Positions 7,164 through 15,490 of a stretch of 20,840 nt of DNA are shown here, piece by piece; positions within the stretch are counted from its first letter, which is position 1, and each line of letters begins with the position of its first letter. A model generated the notes under the pieces. It saw only the letters and a list, made by a program, of their open reading frames with translations, did not search any database and was not told the origin of the DNA. Origin of the DNA: DATAYF01 sp036272735 (GTDB lineage Bacteria > Chloroflexota > Ktedonobacteria > Ktedonobacterales > Ktedonobacteraceae); assembly GCA_036272735.1 (NCBI GenBank), contig DATAYF010000605.1, positions 1-20,840 of the forward strand, written 5' to 3'. The translations under genes and the position numbers were made by a program.

Positions 7164-8384
7164 TCATCCTAGCTTTTTCAATACTGTTGAAGACTCTTTC
7201 GCAATCTGCCAATCCTCTTCGGTGTGCACGATGAGCACGCGTACCTTTGATTGTGGCGTGCTGATCTCTGCATCGGCGGGCGAGTCGGCATTTTTCTGTT
7301 CATCCAACGCAAGATCAAGGAATTTGAGACCCGCGCAAGTGCTGGAGCGCAGCTGGGCATCATTTTCGCCCACGCCACCGGTAAACGTGAGCACATCGAC
7401 GCCTTCAAGAGAGGTCAGCATCGCGCCGATAAAGTAGCGCAAGCGATAGCTGTACAGAGCACGCGCAAGCTGCGCCTGCTCGTTGCCCTCTTGGGCTGCC
7501 TTCATGACCTGGCGCATATCAGCGGAGACGCCCGAAATGCCCTTCAGCCCGGACTCTTTGTTGAGGAGCTTCTCAAGCTGATCGGCGTCCATGCCTTTTT
7601 CACGTTGCAGATAAATGAGGATGCCTGGGTCAACGGTGCCTGAGCGCCCCCCCATCATTAGACCTTCCAGCGGCGTGAAGCCCATAGTGGTGTCAACGCT
7701 GTGCCCGTCTTTTATCGCGGCTAGCGAGCAACCATTGCCCAGGTGACAATTAATCAGGCGCACGTCGGCCGGAGCGCGACCGAGGATGCTCGCGCTGCGT
7801 TGCATGCAGTACTGATGGCTGATCCCGTGGAAGCCGTAGCGACGAATGCCATCGTTATACCAGTCGTAGGGGCCTGGATACCATCTGACTTCGGGTGGCA
7901 AATGGTGGTGAAAGGCCGTATCGAAGACGGCGACCTGGGGCGTCTGGCCCAGCACACGTTGCGCGGCTTCGATGCCTTCAAGGTTGTCGGGATTATGCAG
8001 CGGGGCAAAGGAGGCCAGGCGCTGAATGGTGGCCTGCACCTCAGGCGTAATATGCGTGCTCTCATAGAGGTCCGGCCCGCCATGCACGACGCGATGACCG
8101 ACGACATCGATCTCCTGCGGTCTGGCAATTATTTGCGTGGAGCCGCTCCACAACGTGCTCAGGATGTGCTCGATAATAGCCGCGCGCGACGTGACGTGTA
8201 CGGTGTACTGTTGCCGCTGCCCGTGGATGTTGCTAATGGTGATTTCGGCGTTATCGGGCGTATGCGTCCAGTCGGCATAAGCCTCCCAGAGCGCTTTTGG
8301 CGCGGCTTCGGACGGATTATCGTTCAGCTCGTATAGCTTGCTTTTCTGCGAACTTGAGCCAGCGTTGAGTACCAAGACTTTCAT
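7164..8384 (-). CDS. ackA: Acetate kinase
   Basis: The 406-residue protein begins MKVLVLNAGSSSQKSKLYEL, a known variant of the acetokinase N-terminal signature. It contains GHRVVHGG, VFDTAFHHHLPPE, YGFHGISHQYC, CHLGNGCSLAAI, TTMGFTPLEGLMMGGRSG and FTGGVGEND, covering both ASKHA halves. It transfers phosphate from acetyl phosphate to ADP, giving acetate and ATP in the cytoplasm. I start at 8384, where GGAAGG lies 6 bases upstream; an in-frame extension to 8438 lacks support. It follows phosphoketolase by 69 bases on the same strand, which supplies its acetyl phosphate. Its stop lies within about 20 bases of the IS607 element, so any original terminator has been separated from it. Confidence 0.95.
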   Translation of the reverse strand: MKVLVLNAGSSSQKSKLYELNDNPSEAAPKALWEAYADWTHTPDNAEITISNIHGQRQQYTVHVTSRAAIIEHILSTLWSGSTQIIARPQEIDVVGHRVVHGGPDLYESTHITPEVQATIQRLASFAPLHNPDNLEGIEAAQRVLGQTPQVAVFDTAFHHHLPPEVRWYPGPYDWYNDGIRRYGFHGISHQYCMQRSASILGRAPADVRLINCHLGNGCSLAAIKDGHSVDTTMGFTPLEGLMMGGRSGTVDPGILIYLQREKGMDADQLEKLLNKESGLKGISGVSADMRQVMKAAQEGNEQAQLARALYSYRLRYFIGAMLTSLEGVDVLTFTGGVGENDAQLRSSTCAGLKFLDLALDEQKNADSPADAEISTPQSKVRVLIVHTEEDWQIAKESSTVLKKLG

Positions 8385-8453
8385 ATTGTACCTTCCACTT
8401 GTCATTGAGGTGATGATGCGGCTTTCGACTCGCACCATTACCTCTATTGGCGG

Positions 8454-10817
8454 TTAGTCGGTCCACACCCAATCTCTCACCTCTGGCATATCTTCCAGAT
8501 TGGCTCTGATATATGTCTCGTGCTTGCTTAGCATATCCTCGCACTCCTGAATAAGTTTGGGAACGAGCGGGCGCACGCGCGACACGTTTTGTAGCGCAAG
8601 CATGCAGAGATGATAACGACTGACACCGTTGCGTACGACCATATCGAACGGAGTGGTGGTTGTGCCTTCCTCGTTAAAGCCGCGCACGTGGAAGCGATCA
8701 GTATTGGGACGCCCATGCACCAGCTCGTGTACAGCCCTTTGATAGCCATGAAAGGCAAAAACAACTGGCTTATCTTCCGTAAAGTGTTCGATGAAGGTTG
8801 CTGGATCGAGTCCGTGCGGATGCGCGTCGGGCGTGTAGAGTGTCATGAGGTCCACCACGTTGACGACGCGGACTTTGAGTTCGGGGATATGGTGGCGTAG
8901 CCAGTGTGCCGCCGCCAGCGTTTCCTGGGTCATCACATCACCGGCGCAAGCCAGCACCACGTCAGGCTCGACATTATCGTCATTGCTTGCCCATTGCCAC
9001 TTAGATAAACCACGCGTGCAGTGCTCGATAGCGTCCGCCATGTTCAGGTATTGCAGGTGTGGCTGCTTATCGATGACGATCAAGTTGATGTAATCGCGGC
9101 TGCGCAAGCAATGATCGGCCACCGAGAGCAGGCAGTTGGAATCTGGCGGCAGGTAGATACGCGCCACGTTGCCCTTGCGCGAAAGCACGGTATCGATAAG
9201 GCCGGGCCCCTGGTGACTGAAGCCATTGTGGTCGTTGCGCCAGCAGGTCGAGGTCAAGAGGATGTTCAAGGAGGCGACGGGGGCGCGCCAGGAGAGGCCG
9301 AGCGCCCCTTCCAACCATTTTGAATGTTGAATAATCATCGAGTCGACGATCATGGCAAACGCTTCATAGCTGGCGAAGAAGCCATGCCGACCTGTGAGCA
9401 GGTAGCCTTCTAGCCAACCCTCGCAGAGATGCTCGCTCAAGACCTCCATAACCCGCCCCAGCGGCGAGAGGTGATCGTCGTTTGGCTCGATGGTCTCCTC
9501 AAACGTGCGATTTTCGATCTCGAAAACGGCTCCCAGCCGATTGGAATTGGTTTCGTCGGGACAGAAGTAGCGGAAATTTTGCTGTTTTGCGTTCTTTTTG
9601 AATATGTCGCGTAGCAGCGCGCCCAGTTGTTGGGTATTGCCGACGTACTCGGTGGATGGCTTCTTCACCGTGACTGTGTAGCCTTTGTCGGTAAAATTGG
9701 GCATATTCAGGTCTACCAGCAGCTTGCCGCCATTGGCGTGCGGATTGGCTCCCATGCGGCGGTTGCCTCGTGGGGCCAGCTCAGCAAGTTCGGGCATGAA
9801 TCGTCCCTGTTCGTCGAAGAGTTTCTCCGGTTGGTAGCTGCGCAGCCAGTCCTCAAGTATTTTGAGATGTTTGGGATTGTTCTTCACATCGTCTACCGGC
9901 ACCTGGTGCGCGCGGAATGTGCCTTCGATCTGTTTGCCATCGACCACCTTCGGTCCAGTCCAGCCTTTCGGGCTGCGCAGGACGATGGCGGGCCAGCGGG
10001 GAACGCCAGTGGTGCCCTTTTTGCGTGCGTCCTCCTGGTACGAGCGAATTTTCGTATAGCATGTCTCCAGCGTTGTGGCAAACTGCTGATGCATCTGCAT
10101 GGGATCATCGCCTTCGACGAAATGGACATCGTAGCCGTGACCGCTGAGTTGCTGCTGAATGGCCTCGTCGCTGGCGCGGCCTAAGACAGTCGGGCCGGAA
10201 ATCTTATAGCCATTGAGGTGGAGGATAGGAAGCACCGCACCATCGCGGGCCGGGTCTAAAAATTTGATGCTTTTCCACGAGCCTTCCAGCGGGGCTGTTT
10301 CGGCTTCACCATCACCAACGACGGCCGTAACCAGCAGGTCGGGATTATCGAAGGCCGCACCGAAGGCGTGCGAGAGCACATAACCCAATTCGCCGCCCTC
10401 GTGGATGGAACCTGGTGTCGGCACACTCACGTGGCTTGGCACGCCGCCAGGGGTAGAAAACTGGCGCAAAAAGTGTCGCAGACCCGCTACGTCATGAGTA
10501 ATCTGCGGGTACACCTCTGTGTAAGTGCCCTCAAGGTATACGTTTGCCAGCAGCGCCGGTCCACCGTGCCCCGGACCCGCTAAATAAATCATATTCACGT
10601 CGTGTTCTTTAATGAGCCTGTTCATATGCACATAGATAAAGCTGAGTCCAGGTGATGTGCCCCAATGACCGAGCAGGCGTGGCTTAATATGCTCGGGTCG
10701 CAACGGTTCTTTGAGGAGCGGGTTGTCCTGCAAATAAATCTGGCCAGCGGTCAGGTAATTTGCCGCGAGCCAGTACTTGTTCATCAGGCTGAGTTGTGAC
10801 TGGTCAAGTTTTGACAT
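8454..10817 (-). CDS. xfp: Phosphoketolase (xylulose-5-P / fructose-6-P)
   Basis: The 787-residue thiamine diphosphate enzyme splits xylulose 5-phosphate (and often fructose 6-phosphate) with phosphate. The products are acetyl phosphate plus glyceraldehyde 3-phosphate or erythrose 4-phosphate. The N-terminal NPLLKEPLRPEHIKPRLLGH and HWGTSPGLSFIYVHMNRLI are typical; GPGHGGPALLANVYLEGTY, TPGSIHEGGELGY and VVGDGEAETAPLEGSW form the cofactor-binding region. CPDETNSNRLGAVFE, LLTGRHGFFASYEAF and the C-terminal transketolase-like domain are all present, and the length is normal. I choose the ATG at 10817 (MSKLDQSQLSLMNKYW), with AGGCAGG upstream, rather than 10850. It forms an operon with ackA, giving a bypass that makes ATP from pentose or hexose phosphates. 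Substrate range cannot be told from sequence. Confidence 0.96.
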   Translation of the reverse strand: MSKLDQSQLSLMNKYWLAANYLTAGQIYLQDNPLLKEPLRPEHIKPRLLGHWGTSPGLSFIYVHMNRLIKEHDVNMIYLAGPGHGGPALLANVYLEGTYTEVYPQITHDVAGLRHFLRQFSTPGGVPSHVSVPTPGSIHEGGELGYVLSHAFGAAFDNPDLLVTAVVGDGEAETAPLEGSWKSIKFLDPARDGAVLPILHLNGYKISGPTVLGRASDEAIQQQLSGHGYDVHFVEGDDPMQMHQQFATTLETCYTKIRSYQEDARKKGTTGVPRWPAIVLRSPKGWTGPKVVDGKQIEGTFRAHQVPVDDVKNNPKHLKILEDWLRSYQPEKLFDEQGRFMPELAELAPRGNRRMGANPHANGGKLLVDLNMPNFTDKGYTVTVKKPSTEYVGNTQQLGALLRDIFKKNAKQQNFRYFCPDETNSNRLGAVFEIENRTFEETIEPNDDHLSPLGRVMEVLSEHLCEGWLEGYLLTGRHGFFASYEAFAMIVDSMIIQHSKWLEGALGLSWRAPVASLNILLTSTCWRNDHNGFSHQGPGLIDTVLSRKGNVARIYLPPDSNCLLSVADHCLRSRDYINLIVIDKQPHLQYLNMADAIEHCTRGLSKWQWASNDDNVEPDVVLACAGDVMTQETLAAAHWLRHHIPELKVRVVNVVDLMTLYTPDAHPHGLDPATFIEHFTEDKPVVFAFHGYQRAVHELVHGRPNTDRFHVRGFNEEGTTTTPFDMVVRNGVSRYHLCMLALQNVSRVRPLVPKLIQECEDMLSKHETYIRANLEDMPEVRDWVWTD

Positions 10818-10971
10818 CCGAACCTGCCTTTCAATAACTGTGATAAGCATCTATGCGGGTAACAATTGGCCGACGTTTCTCTCTATCGTGCCAGGATACT
10901 GTTACGTTCATTTTTGTGCCTGTATAACCACTTCTATTACGTTACGCGTGCACAAATAGCTACAGGGTTGT

Positions 10972-11037
10972 GTCATAAGACATAAACGTTTCTTTATGGT
11001 TGGGCCAAACCATAAAGAAACGTTTATGTCTTATGAC
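10972..11037. terminator. 30-bp-stem hairpin downstream of dehydrogenase gene
   Basis: Positions 10972-11001 are the exact reverse complement of 11008-11037, around the 6-base loop GGGCCA. It begins 7 bases past the end of the dehydrogenase gene (-) and lies about 150 bases upstream of the phosphoketolase start. A role as terminator for the dehydrogenase transcript is likely. Its outer stem shares the 9-mer ACATAAACG with the hairpin at 5196-5253. Confidence 0.75.
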
Positions 11038-11044
11038 TTACTTT

Positions 11045-11968
11045 TTAGTGTCGCGAAGCATAGCTCTCTTGCTTGATGCCAGAAAGTTGTTGCATAAATT
11101 GGATCATTACCGAGTAGTCTTCGTCGTGTCCTTGCGCCAGTGCCGCCGCGTACAACTGTTCGGCTGCGGCTGTAGCGGGCATGCTCACCGATAGCTCTGC
11201 TGCCTGGTGCATGATGAGGCTGAAGTCTTTGCGCATCAGTGATAAAGCGAACTCCACAGGATAGTCGTCGTTGAGCGCGTTTTGCAACTTCTGTTTGTGC
11301 GTGGGGGCGATCACCGCCGTCTGGCCCAGCACCTCGATCAACTGGCGTTTATCCAGGCCCGCCTTTTCGCCCAGAGTAATCGCTTCGGCAACGGCCTGTA
11401 GTCCCAGGCCGAGCAGCGCGTTTACCACGAGCTTCATCGTGGTGCCCATGCCACTTGTCCCCATGTAGATGACGCTTTTGCCCAACACTTCGAGCAGCGG
11501 CTTGCACTGCTGGTACACATCCTGGTCGCCACCAACAAAGATGACCAGGCTTCCCTCTTGCACCTGTGGCGTGCTCCCAGAAACAGCGGCATCGATCATG
11601 CGCGCACCCTTAGTGTGCGCGGCTTCGTAGAGATGGCGAGATTTCTCTGGCGACACGGTGCTGAGATCGATCAAGGTGCTGCCATTTTTTAATCCAGCCA
11701 GCGCTCCTTCTGGCCCATCCGTGAGTTCATTGACTGCATGCGCGTCGGTCACGCATAGCATAACGATCTGGCAGTTGCTGGCAAGGGTGCGCGGTTGATC
11801 GGCGATCTGTGCACCATGACGCATCAGCGCCTGGGCTTTGTCGGGCGTGCGGTCGTACACGGTGACGGGATAGCCAGCGTGTAAGAGACGTTCAGCCATC
11901 AAGCTACCCATGTGGCCCATGCCTATGAAACCGATACGCGGTTTGTTTTGTGCCTGTGTGTTTGCCAT
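11045..11968 (-). CDS. Beta-hydroxyacid dehydrogenase (3-hydroxyisobutyrate dehydrogenase family)
   Basis: The 307-residue protein has a Rossmann GFIGMGHMGSLMAERL dinucleotide site (residues about 13-28). DAAVSGSTPQVQEGSLVIFVGG is the substrate-binding signature, and GTTMKLVVNALLGLG holds the catalytic lysine K179. This is the 6-phosphogluconate dehydrogenase-like architecture of 3-hydroxyisobutyrate, tartronate semialdehyde and glyoxylate/succinic semialdehyde reductases. It oxidises or reduces a beta-hydroxyacid/semialdehyde pair with NAD(P); the true substrate is open. GGAGGA lies upstream of the ATG. It is divergent from the fumarylacetoacetate hydrolase-family gene, with a 64-bp palindrome in the shared upstream region. 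A functional link between the two is possible but unproven. Confidence 0.88.
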   Translation of the reverse strand: MANTQAQNKPRIGFIGMGHMGSLMAERLLHAGYPVTVYDRTPDKAQALMRHGAQIADQPRTLASNCQIVMLCVTDAHAVNELTDGPEGALAGLKNGSTLIDLSTVSPEKSRHLYEAAHTKGARMIDAAVSGSTPQVQEGSLVIFVGGDQDVYQQCKPLLEVLGKSVIYMGTSGMGTTMKLVVNALLGLGLQAVAEAITLGEKAGLDKRQLIEVLGQTAVIAPTHKQKLQNALNDDYPVEFALSLMRKDFSLIMHQAAELSVSMPATAAAEQLYAAALAQGHDEDYSVMIQFMQQLSGIKQESYASRH

Positions 11969-12072
11969 CTCTCTTTTGTCCTCCTCTGTTTATGGTTGGA
12001 AAAGCAATCTATTTTGTCTGTGGGAGACACGAATAGAGCCGGGAGAAGGATACATGGAAGCGACCTGGCTGC

Positions 12073-12136
12073 TCTTATATCTTGACGAACATCGAACCTA
12101 TTTGCAAATAGGTTCGATGTTCGTCAAGATATAAGA
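12073..12136. repeat. Perfect 64-bp palindrome between divergent genes
   Basis: Positions 12073-12104 are the exact reverse complement of 12105-12136, with no loop and no mismatch. It lies 105 bases upstream of the dehydrogenase start (-) and 110 bases upstream of the FAH-family start (+). A terminator makes little sense for either gene here. It could be a large operator, a cruciform, an attenuator in one leader, or an insulator between the two promoters. Confidence 0.85.
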
Positions 12137-12246
12137 ATGCAGATCATTGAGAAAATGTTTTATCATAGAGAGACTGGTCAGGCATTGCTTAGCGGGGCCT
12201 GGCCGCGCCAGTTTATTTTTGACAGTAGAGTAGAGAGGATACGTTC

Positions 12247-13134
12247 ATGCGTTTAGTAACGTACCGCACCAGTAGCCAGGCAGCGTGGCAGGCTGGGATT
12301 GAGCAGGATGGACAAATCATAGCGGCTTCGGCGACCTATACCTATGGCGATAAAGAACCAACGGTACGCGCCTTGTTGGAGGCTGGTCCTGTCGGGGTCG
12401 CGCAGGCTCTAGAGAATGCACGCGGCATCTTCGCGGGTGGAAAAGAGCAGGCTTCAGCACTGCAAGATGTCGAGCTTGGACCACCGATCCCCGATCCAGA
12501 GAAGATCATCTGTCTGGGCCTCAATTATGCCGATCATGCCGCCGAGTCGGGTCAGGCGGTCCCGTCCGCGCCGGTATTGTTTGCCAAGTATCGCAACTCG
12601 CTGGTAGGGCCGCGCGACAACATTGTACTGCCAGGCAATAGCGAGCAGATCGATTACGAGGCGGAACTGGCGGTGGTCATAGGTCGCACGTGCAAGCAGG
12701 TATCCGAGCAAGATGCGCTGAACTACATCGCCGGTTATACCATCATGGATGACGTGAGTGCGCGTGACCTGCAATTTTTGACCAGCCAGTGGACGACAGG
12801 CAAAGCCATCGACACCTTTGCGCCGATGGGTCCCGGTATCGTGCCTGCGTCGGAGATCCCCGATCCGCAGGCGTTAATGGTTGGTGCACGCGTGAACGGA
12901 CAACAGTTGCAGCACGCCAGCACCGAACTGATGATTTTCTCGGTTGCCAAAACGATTGCCTTTATCAGTTCGATTATGACGCTGGTGCCTGGTGACATCA
13001 TCTCAACGGGCACCCCGGCTGGCGTTGGTTCCATGCGCAAACCGCCCATCTACCTGCACGAAGGCGACGTGGTGGAGATCGAGATCGAGCGTATTGGCAC
13101 CATTACGAACAAGGTTGTGGGAGCGCAAAGGTAA
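12247..13134 (+). CDS. Fumarylacetoacetate hydrolase-family protein
   Basis: The 295-residue protein has an N-terminal region of about 70 residues and then the FAH catalytic domain. Landmarks are ICLGLNYADHAAESG, PVLFAKYRNSLVGP, the metal-binding YEAELAVVIG (E138, E140) and MDDVSARDLQ (D168/D169), then GDIISTGTPAGVGSMRKPP. Members cleave C-C bonds in 1,3-dicarbonyl compounds or decarboxylate oxaloacetate or related keto acids, using Mg2+ or Mn2+. The length fits acylpyruvate hydrolase, oxaloacetate decarboxylase or 2-keto-acid hydratase-like members, and I cannot choose among them. AGAGAGGA precedes the ATG. The APH-fold gene begins 6 bases after its stop, so the two are probably cotranscribed. 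Confidence 0.9.
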   Translation: MRLVTYRTSSQAAWQAGIEQDGQIIAASATYTYGDKEPTVRALLEAGPVGVAQALENARGIFAGGKEQASALQDVELGPPIPDPEKIICLGLNYADHAAESGQAVPSAPVLFAKYRNSLVGPRDNIVLPGNSEQIDYEAELAVVIGRTCKQVSEQDALNYIAGYTIMDDVSARDLQFLTSQWTTGKAIDTFAPMGPGIVPASEIPDPQALMVGARVNGQQLQHASTELMIFSVAKTIAFISSIMTLVPGDIISTGTPAGVGSMRKPPIYLHEGDVVEIEIERIGTITNKVVGAQR

Positions 13135-13140
13135 TTGTAT

Positions 13141-14016
13141 ATGCAACCTGAAGTGTTGCTACAATATATCAACGCGCAGCACCAGACAACGTTCACCTTG
13201 CTTGAGCGTTGTCTGGGTGGCGAACAAGGTGCCTTTCTGGTCACGGCTGGTCAAGAAGGGCGCTTTGTCCTGAAATGGAGTGAGGGATTGCATCAGGTGG
13301 AGGTGGTAAACCATATTGCGGAGATGATGGCGAATTTGCGTGCGAACAATTATCCGGCTCCGCTCTACCTGTATAACGGCGTGTTTCAGGATGGTTGTTA
13401 CAGCATTCAAGAGCGGTTGCCAGGTACGCCTATGCAACCGCAGTCTCTTACTCGTTTGCTTGTTCAACAGGTATGCGCTTTAAACCGGAAGCAGCGAAAT
13501 GCGGCGAACGAGCGTGGTGATTGGCCTCAGCGCATCGTAGAGACCGTGTTGCATGGAGGCGATGGCTATTGTCTGCTTGCTCCATTAAGAGATTATTCCT
13601 CTGAAACCGCCAACATGCTGAGTGATTTGCAAACTTACGTGAGAATGTATGCGCCCATGTGCCGCCATACGATGGATATTGTGCACTACGACTTTAATCC
13701 CGCGAATATTCTCATGACCGGTGGGCAGATTAGTGGCGTCATTGATTGGGATGGAACCTGCGTTGGCGACGCGGGCTTTGACCTTGCCACCATGTTATTT
13801 TATCAGTATAAGCTAGGTGATATGTTGCCGGAGAAAGCTATAGACGATCTTATGTCGGAAGCGTGTGCGTATTCTGGCGTGGAGATGGTCCATGTATACC
13901 TGGCGCATATGGTGGTGCGGCAGCTTGATTGGTCAATACGGCATCATGCGCAATCGGTGATCGATCATTACCTGGACATTTCACGCGAAATCTGTAGCTC
14001 TATTTGTAGGAAGTAG
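13141..14016 (+). CDS. Aminoglycoside phosphotransferase (APH)-fold kinase
   Basis: The 291-residue protein shows the APH/choline kinase fold. GRFVLKWSEG provides a nucleotide-binding lysine, HYDFNPANIL is the catalytic loop (H182, D184, N189), and GVIDWDGTCVGDAGFDLA holds the metal-binding D202/D204. Members phosphorylate small molecules such as aminoglycosides, macrolides, choline, homoserine or thiamine precursors, or are of unknown role. Nothing here fixes the substrate, and resistance should not be assumed. I start at ATG 13141, 6 bases after the FAH-family stop with AAAGG upstream; a TTG two codons earlier is less likely. Its stop codon overlaps the next palindrome by two bases. Confidence 0.85.
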   Translation: MQPEVLLQYINAQHQTTFTLLERCLGGEQGAFLVTAGQEGRFVLKWSEGLHQVEVVNHIAEMMANLRANNYPAPLYLYNGVFQDGCYSIQERLPGTPMQPQSLTRLLVQQVCALNRKQRNAANERGDWPQRIVETVLHGGDGYCLLAPLRDYSSETANMLSDLQTYVRMYAPMCRHTMDIVHYDFNPANILMTGGQISGVIDWDGTCVGDAGFDLATMLFYQYKLGDMLPEKAIDDLMSEACAYSGVEMVHVYLAHMVVRQLDWSIRHHAQSVIDHYLDISREICSSICRK

Positions 14017-14079
14017 TCAAACTATATTGATAAACTTGCTGTTCATTATGAACAGCAAGTTTATCAATATAGTTTGACT
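14015..14079. terminator. 65-bp palindrome between convergent genes
   Basis: Positions 14015-14046 are the exact reverse complement of 14048-14079, around a single central base. It starts in the stop codon of the APH-fold gene (+) and ends 22 bases before the end of the S53 peptidase gene (-). It is followed on the + strand by a T-rich stretch. A bidirectional terminator is the simplest reading, though the stem is unusually long and AT-rich. Confidence 0.8.
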
Positions 14080-14101
14080 TTTATTCTGGTATCTTTTTAC
14101 C

Positions 14102-15274
14102 TCAAAACGCTCCCACTCCATCTGGTGTACCTAATCCCGTAGGACCATTATAGCCGGGGGCGGCATTGCAGAGGTACGCGGTATTACACGTACCATTGTT
14201 GCCACGGGTGACGTGAAATAGCTTGTCGGGATGGCTGTAAAGGGAAGAGGCGGCGTTGATGCGCGCGGCATTACCAGCGAGTGCGTAGGTACTGGCGATG
14301 ATAGGGGTCGCGACGCTGGTGCCACCAAAGAGCAACCAACCGCCCGCCTTATCATAGGTGTCGTAGACGGCGACTCCGGTGGCAGGATCAGCGACGGCCG
14401 CCACATCGGCTATGCTGCGCTTGCTGCACCCCGTATCGCTTTGCCAACCTGGTTTGCTAATGTACTGGCTACAACCGCTGCCGGTGCTATTCCAGGCCGT
14501 CTCGTTCCAGCCACGCGCGTTGTTGCTACGGCTGAGCGTCGTGCCACCAACCGAGACGACGCTATTATACACGGCGGGAAACTCGGTCCCGTAGCCGGTA
14601 TCGCCCGTGCTGGCGGTGATGATGACGCCTGGATGATTGAAATAAGGAGCATAGCTGACTTCAGCAGGGACTTCTTCAATGCCGTAACTATTGCTGACGA
14701 TGGTGGCACCCAGGCGCACGGCGGTATTTACCGCGCTGCTAAGGCTTTTTGCCGAGGCGATGCTAGCTTCGACAAGCAAGATGTGGCAGTGGGGGCAGAT
14801 GGCGCTGACCATGTCGAGATCGATGGCGCTTTCCTGTGCCCACGCCGCATCCGGCCGAGGATACCTGCTGGTGCCATTTTGATCGACCTTGCGGAAACAG
14901 GCATTGGCGCTTGTGCAGGCTGGTAAGCCAAAGTGTGAGCGATAGACCGCCATATCAGCCTCGGCTCTAGGATTATCGTATGTATTGACGATGGCAATGG
15001 TTTGACCGTGTCCAGCCGAAGTGGTTGGAAGCTTGTAGGCGGACCGGAGGTCGCTGGGAGCCAGGCCCGATGGCGTATTGCTACCGGCAGCGTGACCGGC
15101 CGGATAGACCTGAATGGCGTCGCAGTGTGCTACGCCAGGGCGAGCAGAGGTGCAGATGGGTTTGTAGCGCAATGCTAGACGTGTGATGGTGTGGGCATGG
15201 ACGGGCACGGCGAAATTGACGCTGGTGAACGCTACTAAAGCAACCATGAGGATAGATACCGCAAGTTTTTTCAC
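14102..15274 (-). CDS. Secreted S53 (sedolisin/kumamolisin-like) serine-carboxyl peptidase
   Basis: From a GTG at 15274 (CAGGGGG upstream), the 390-residue protein starts with a signal peptide (KKLAVSILMVALVAF...VHAH). A sedolisin catalytic domain begins near residue 72. The expected residues are present: E148 and D152 in WAQESAIDLDM, the oxyanion D225 in STGDTGYG, and the nucleophile S320 in GGTSVATP. The C-terminal GYNGPTGLGTPDG is the usual calcium-site region. Family members are secreted endopeptidases, often active at low pH. The large activation prodomain (about 150-180 residues) seen in kumamolisin is absent, with only about 40 residues between signal peptide and enzyme. An upstream ATG at 15298 is possible but would spoil the signal peptide start. 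Confidence 0.9.
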   Translation of the reverse strand: MKKLAVSILMVALVAFTSVNFAVPVHAHTITRLALRYKPICTSARPGVAHCDAIQVYPAGHAAGSNTPSGLAPSDLRSAYKLPTTSAGHGQTIAIVNTYDNPRAEADMAVYRSHFGLPACTSANACFRKVDQNGTSRYPRPDAAWAQESAIDLDMVSAICPHCHILLVEASIASAKSLSSAVNTAVRLGATIVSNSYGIEEVPAEVSYAPYFNHPGVIITASTGDTGYGTEFPAVYNSVVSVGGTTLSRSNNARGWNETAWNSTGSGCSQYISKPGWQSDTGCSKRSIADVAAVADPATGVAVYDTYDKAGGWLLFGGTSVATPIIASTYALAGNAARINAASSLYSHPDKLFHVTRGNNGTCNTAYLCNAAPGYNGPTGLGTPDGVGAF

Positions 15275-15326
15275 AAATCTTTTCCCCCTGAACCACATCT
15301 CGTCATCGCGTTTGAACTGGCAAATC

Positions 15327-15366
15327 CTCTACGATAGTAGAGTTTTAAGTAGATATGCTTAGTATA
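15327..15366 (-). promoter_or_regulatory. Candidate promoter/operator of the S53 peptidase gene
   Basis: Reading leftward, a TATACT box (15361-15366) is followed by a 6-bp inverted repeat, CTCTAC/GTAGAG (15327-15342), about 50 bases before the GTG. No good -35 box is visible. This is a weak candidate only. Confidence 0.25.
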
Positions 15367-15490
15367 AAAGCTGAGAATAAATAAAAATAATGCATATAGT
15401 GATATACAGGCATAATTCGTTATTGAGTGCTTCCACCAGCTGCTGGCAAAGGATTGGGGGCTACGGCTATATCTTACACGGTCATACGCG

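Noticed and set aside
7743..10184. Long + frames opposite ackA and xfp (for example 7743-8336 and 9627-10184)
   Set aside because: Both opposite genes are complete and certain, and the antisense frames show no family resemblance.
13141..14016. Calling the APH-fold gene an antibiotic resistance gene
   Set aside because: The fold is shared by many small-molecule kinases and nothing in sequence or context points to aminoglycosides.
1..14079. The palindromes as a CRISPR array or one dispersed repeat family
   Set aside because: They are kilobases apart, unrelated in sequence apart from a shared 9-mer in two of them, and have no repeat-spacer pattern.
14231..14926. A 231-codon + frame opposite the S53 peptidase gene
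   Set aside because: The minus strand encodes all S53 catalytic motifs here; the + frame is a shadow without recognisable motifs.
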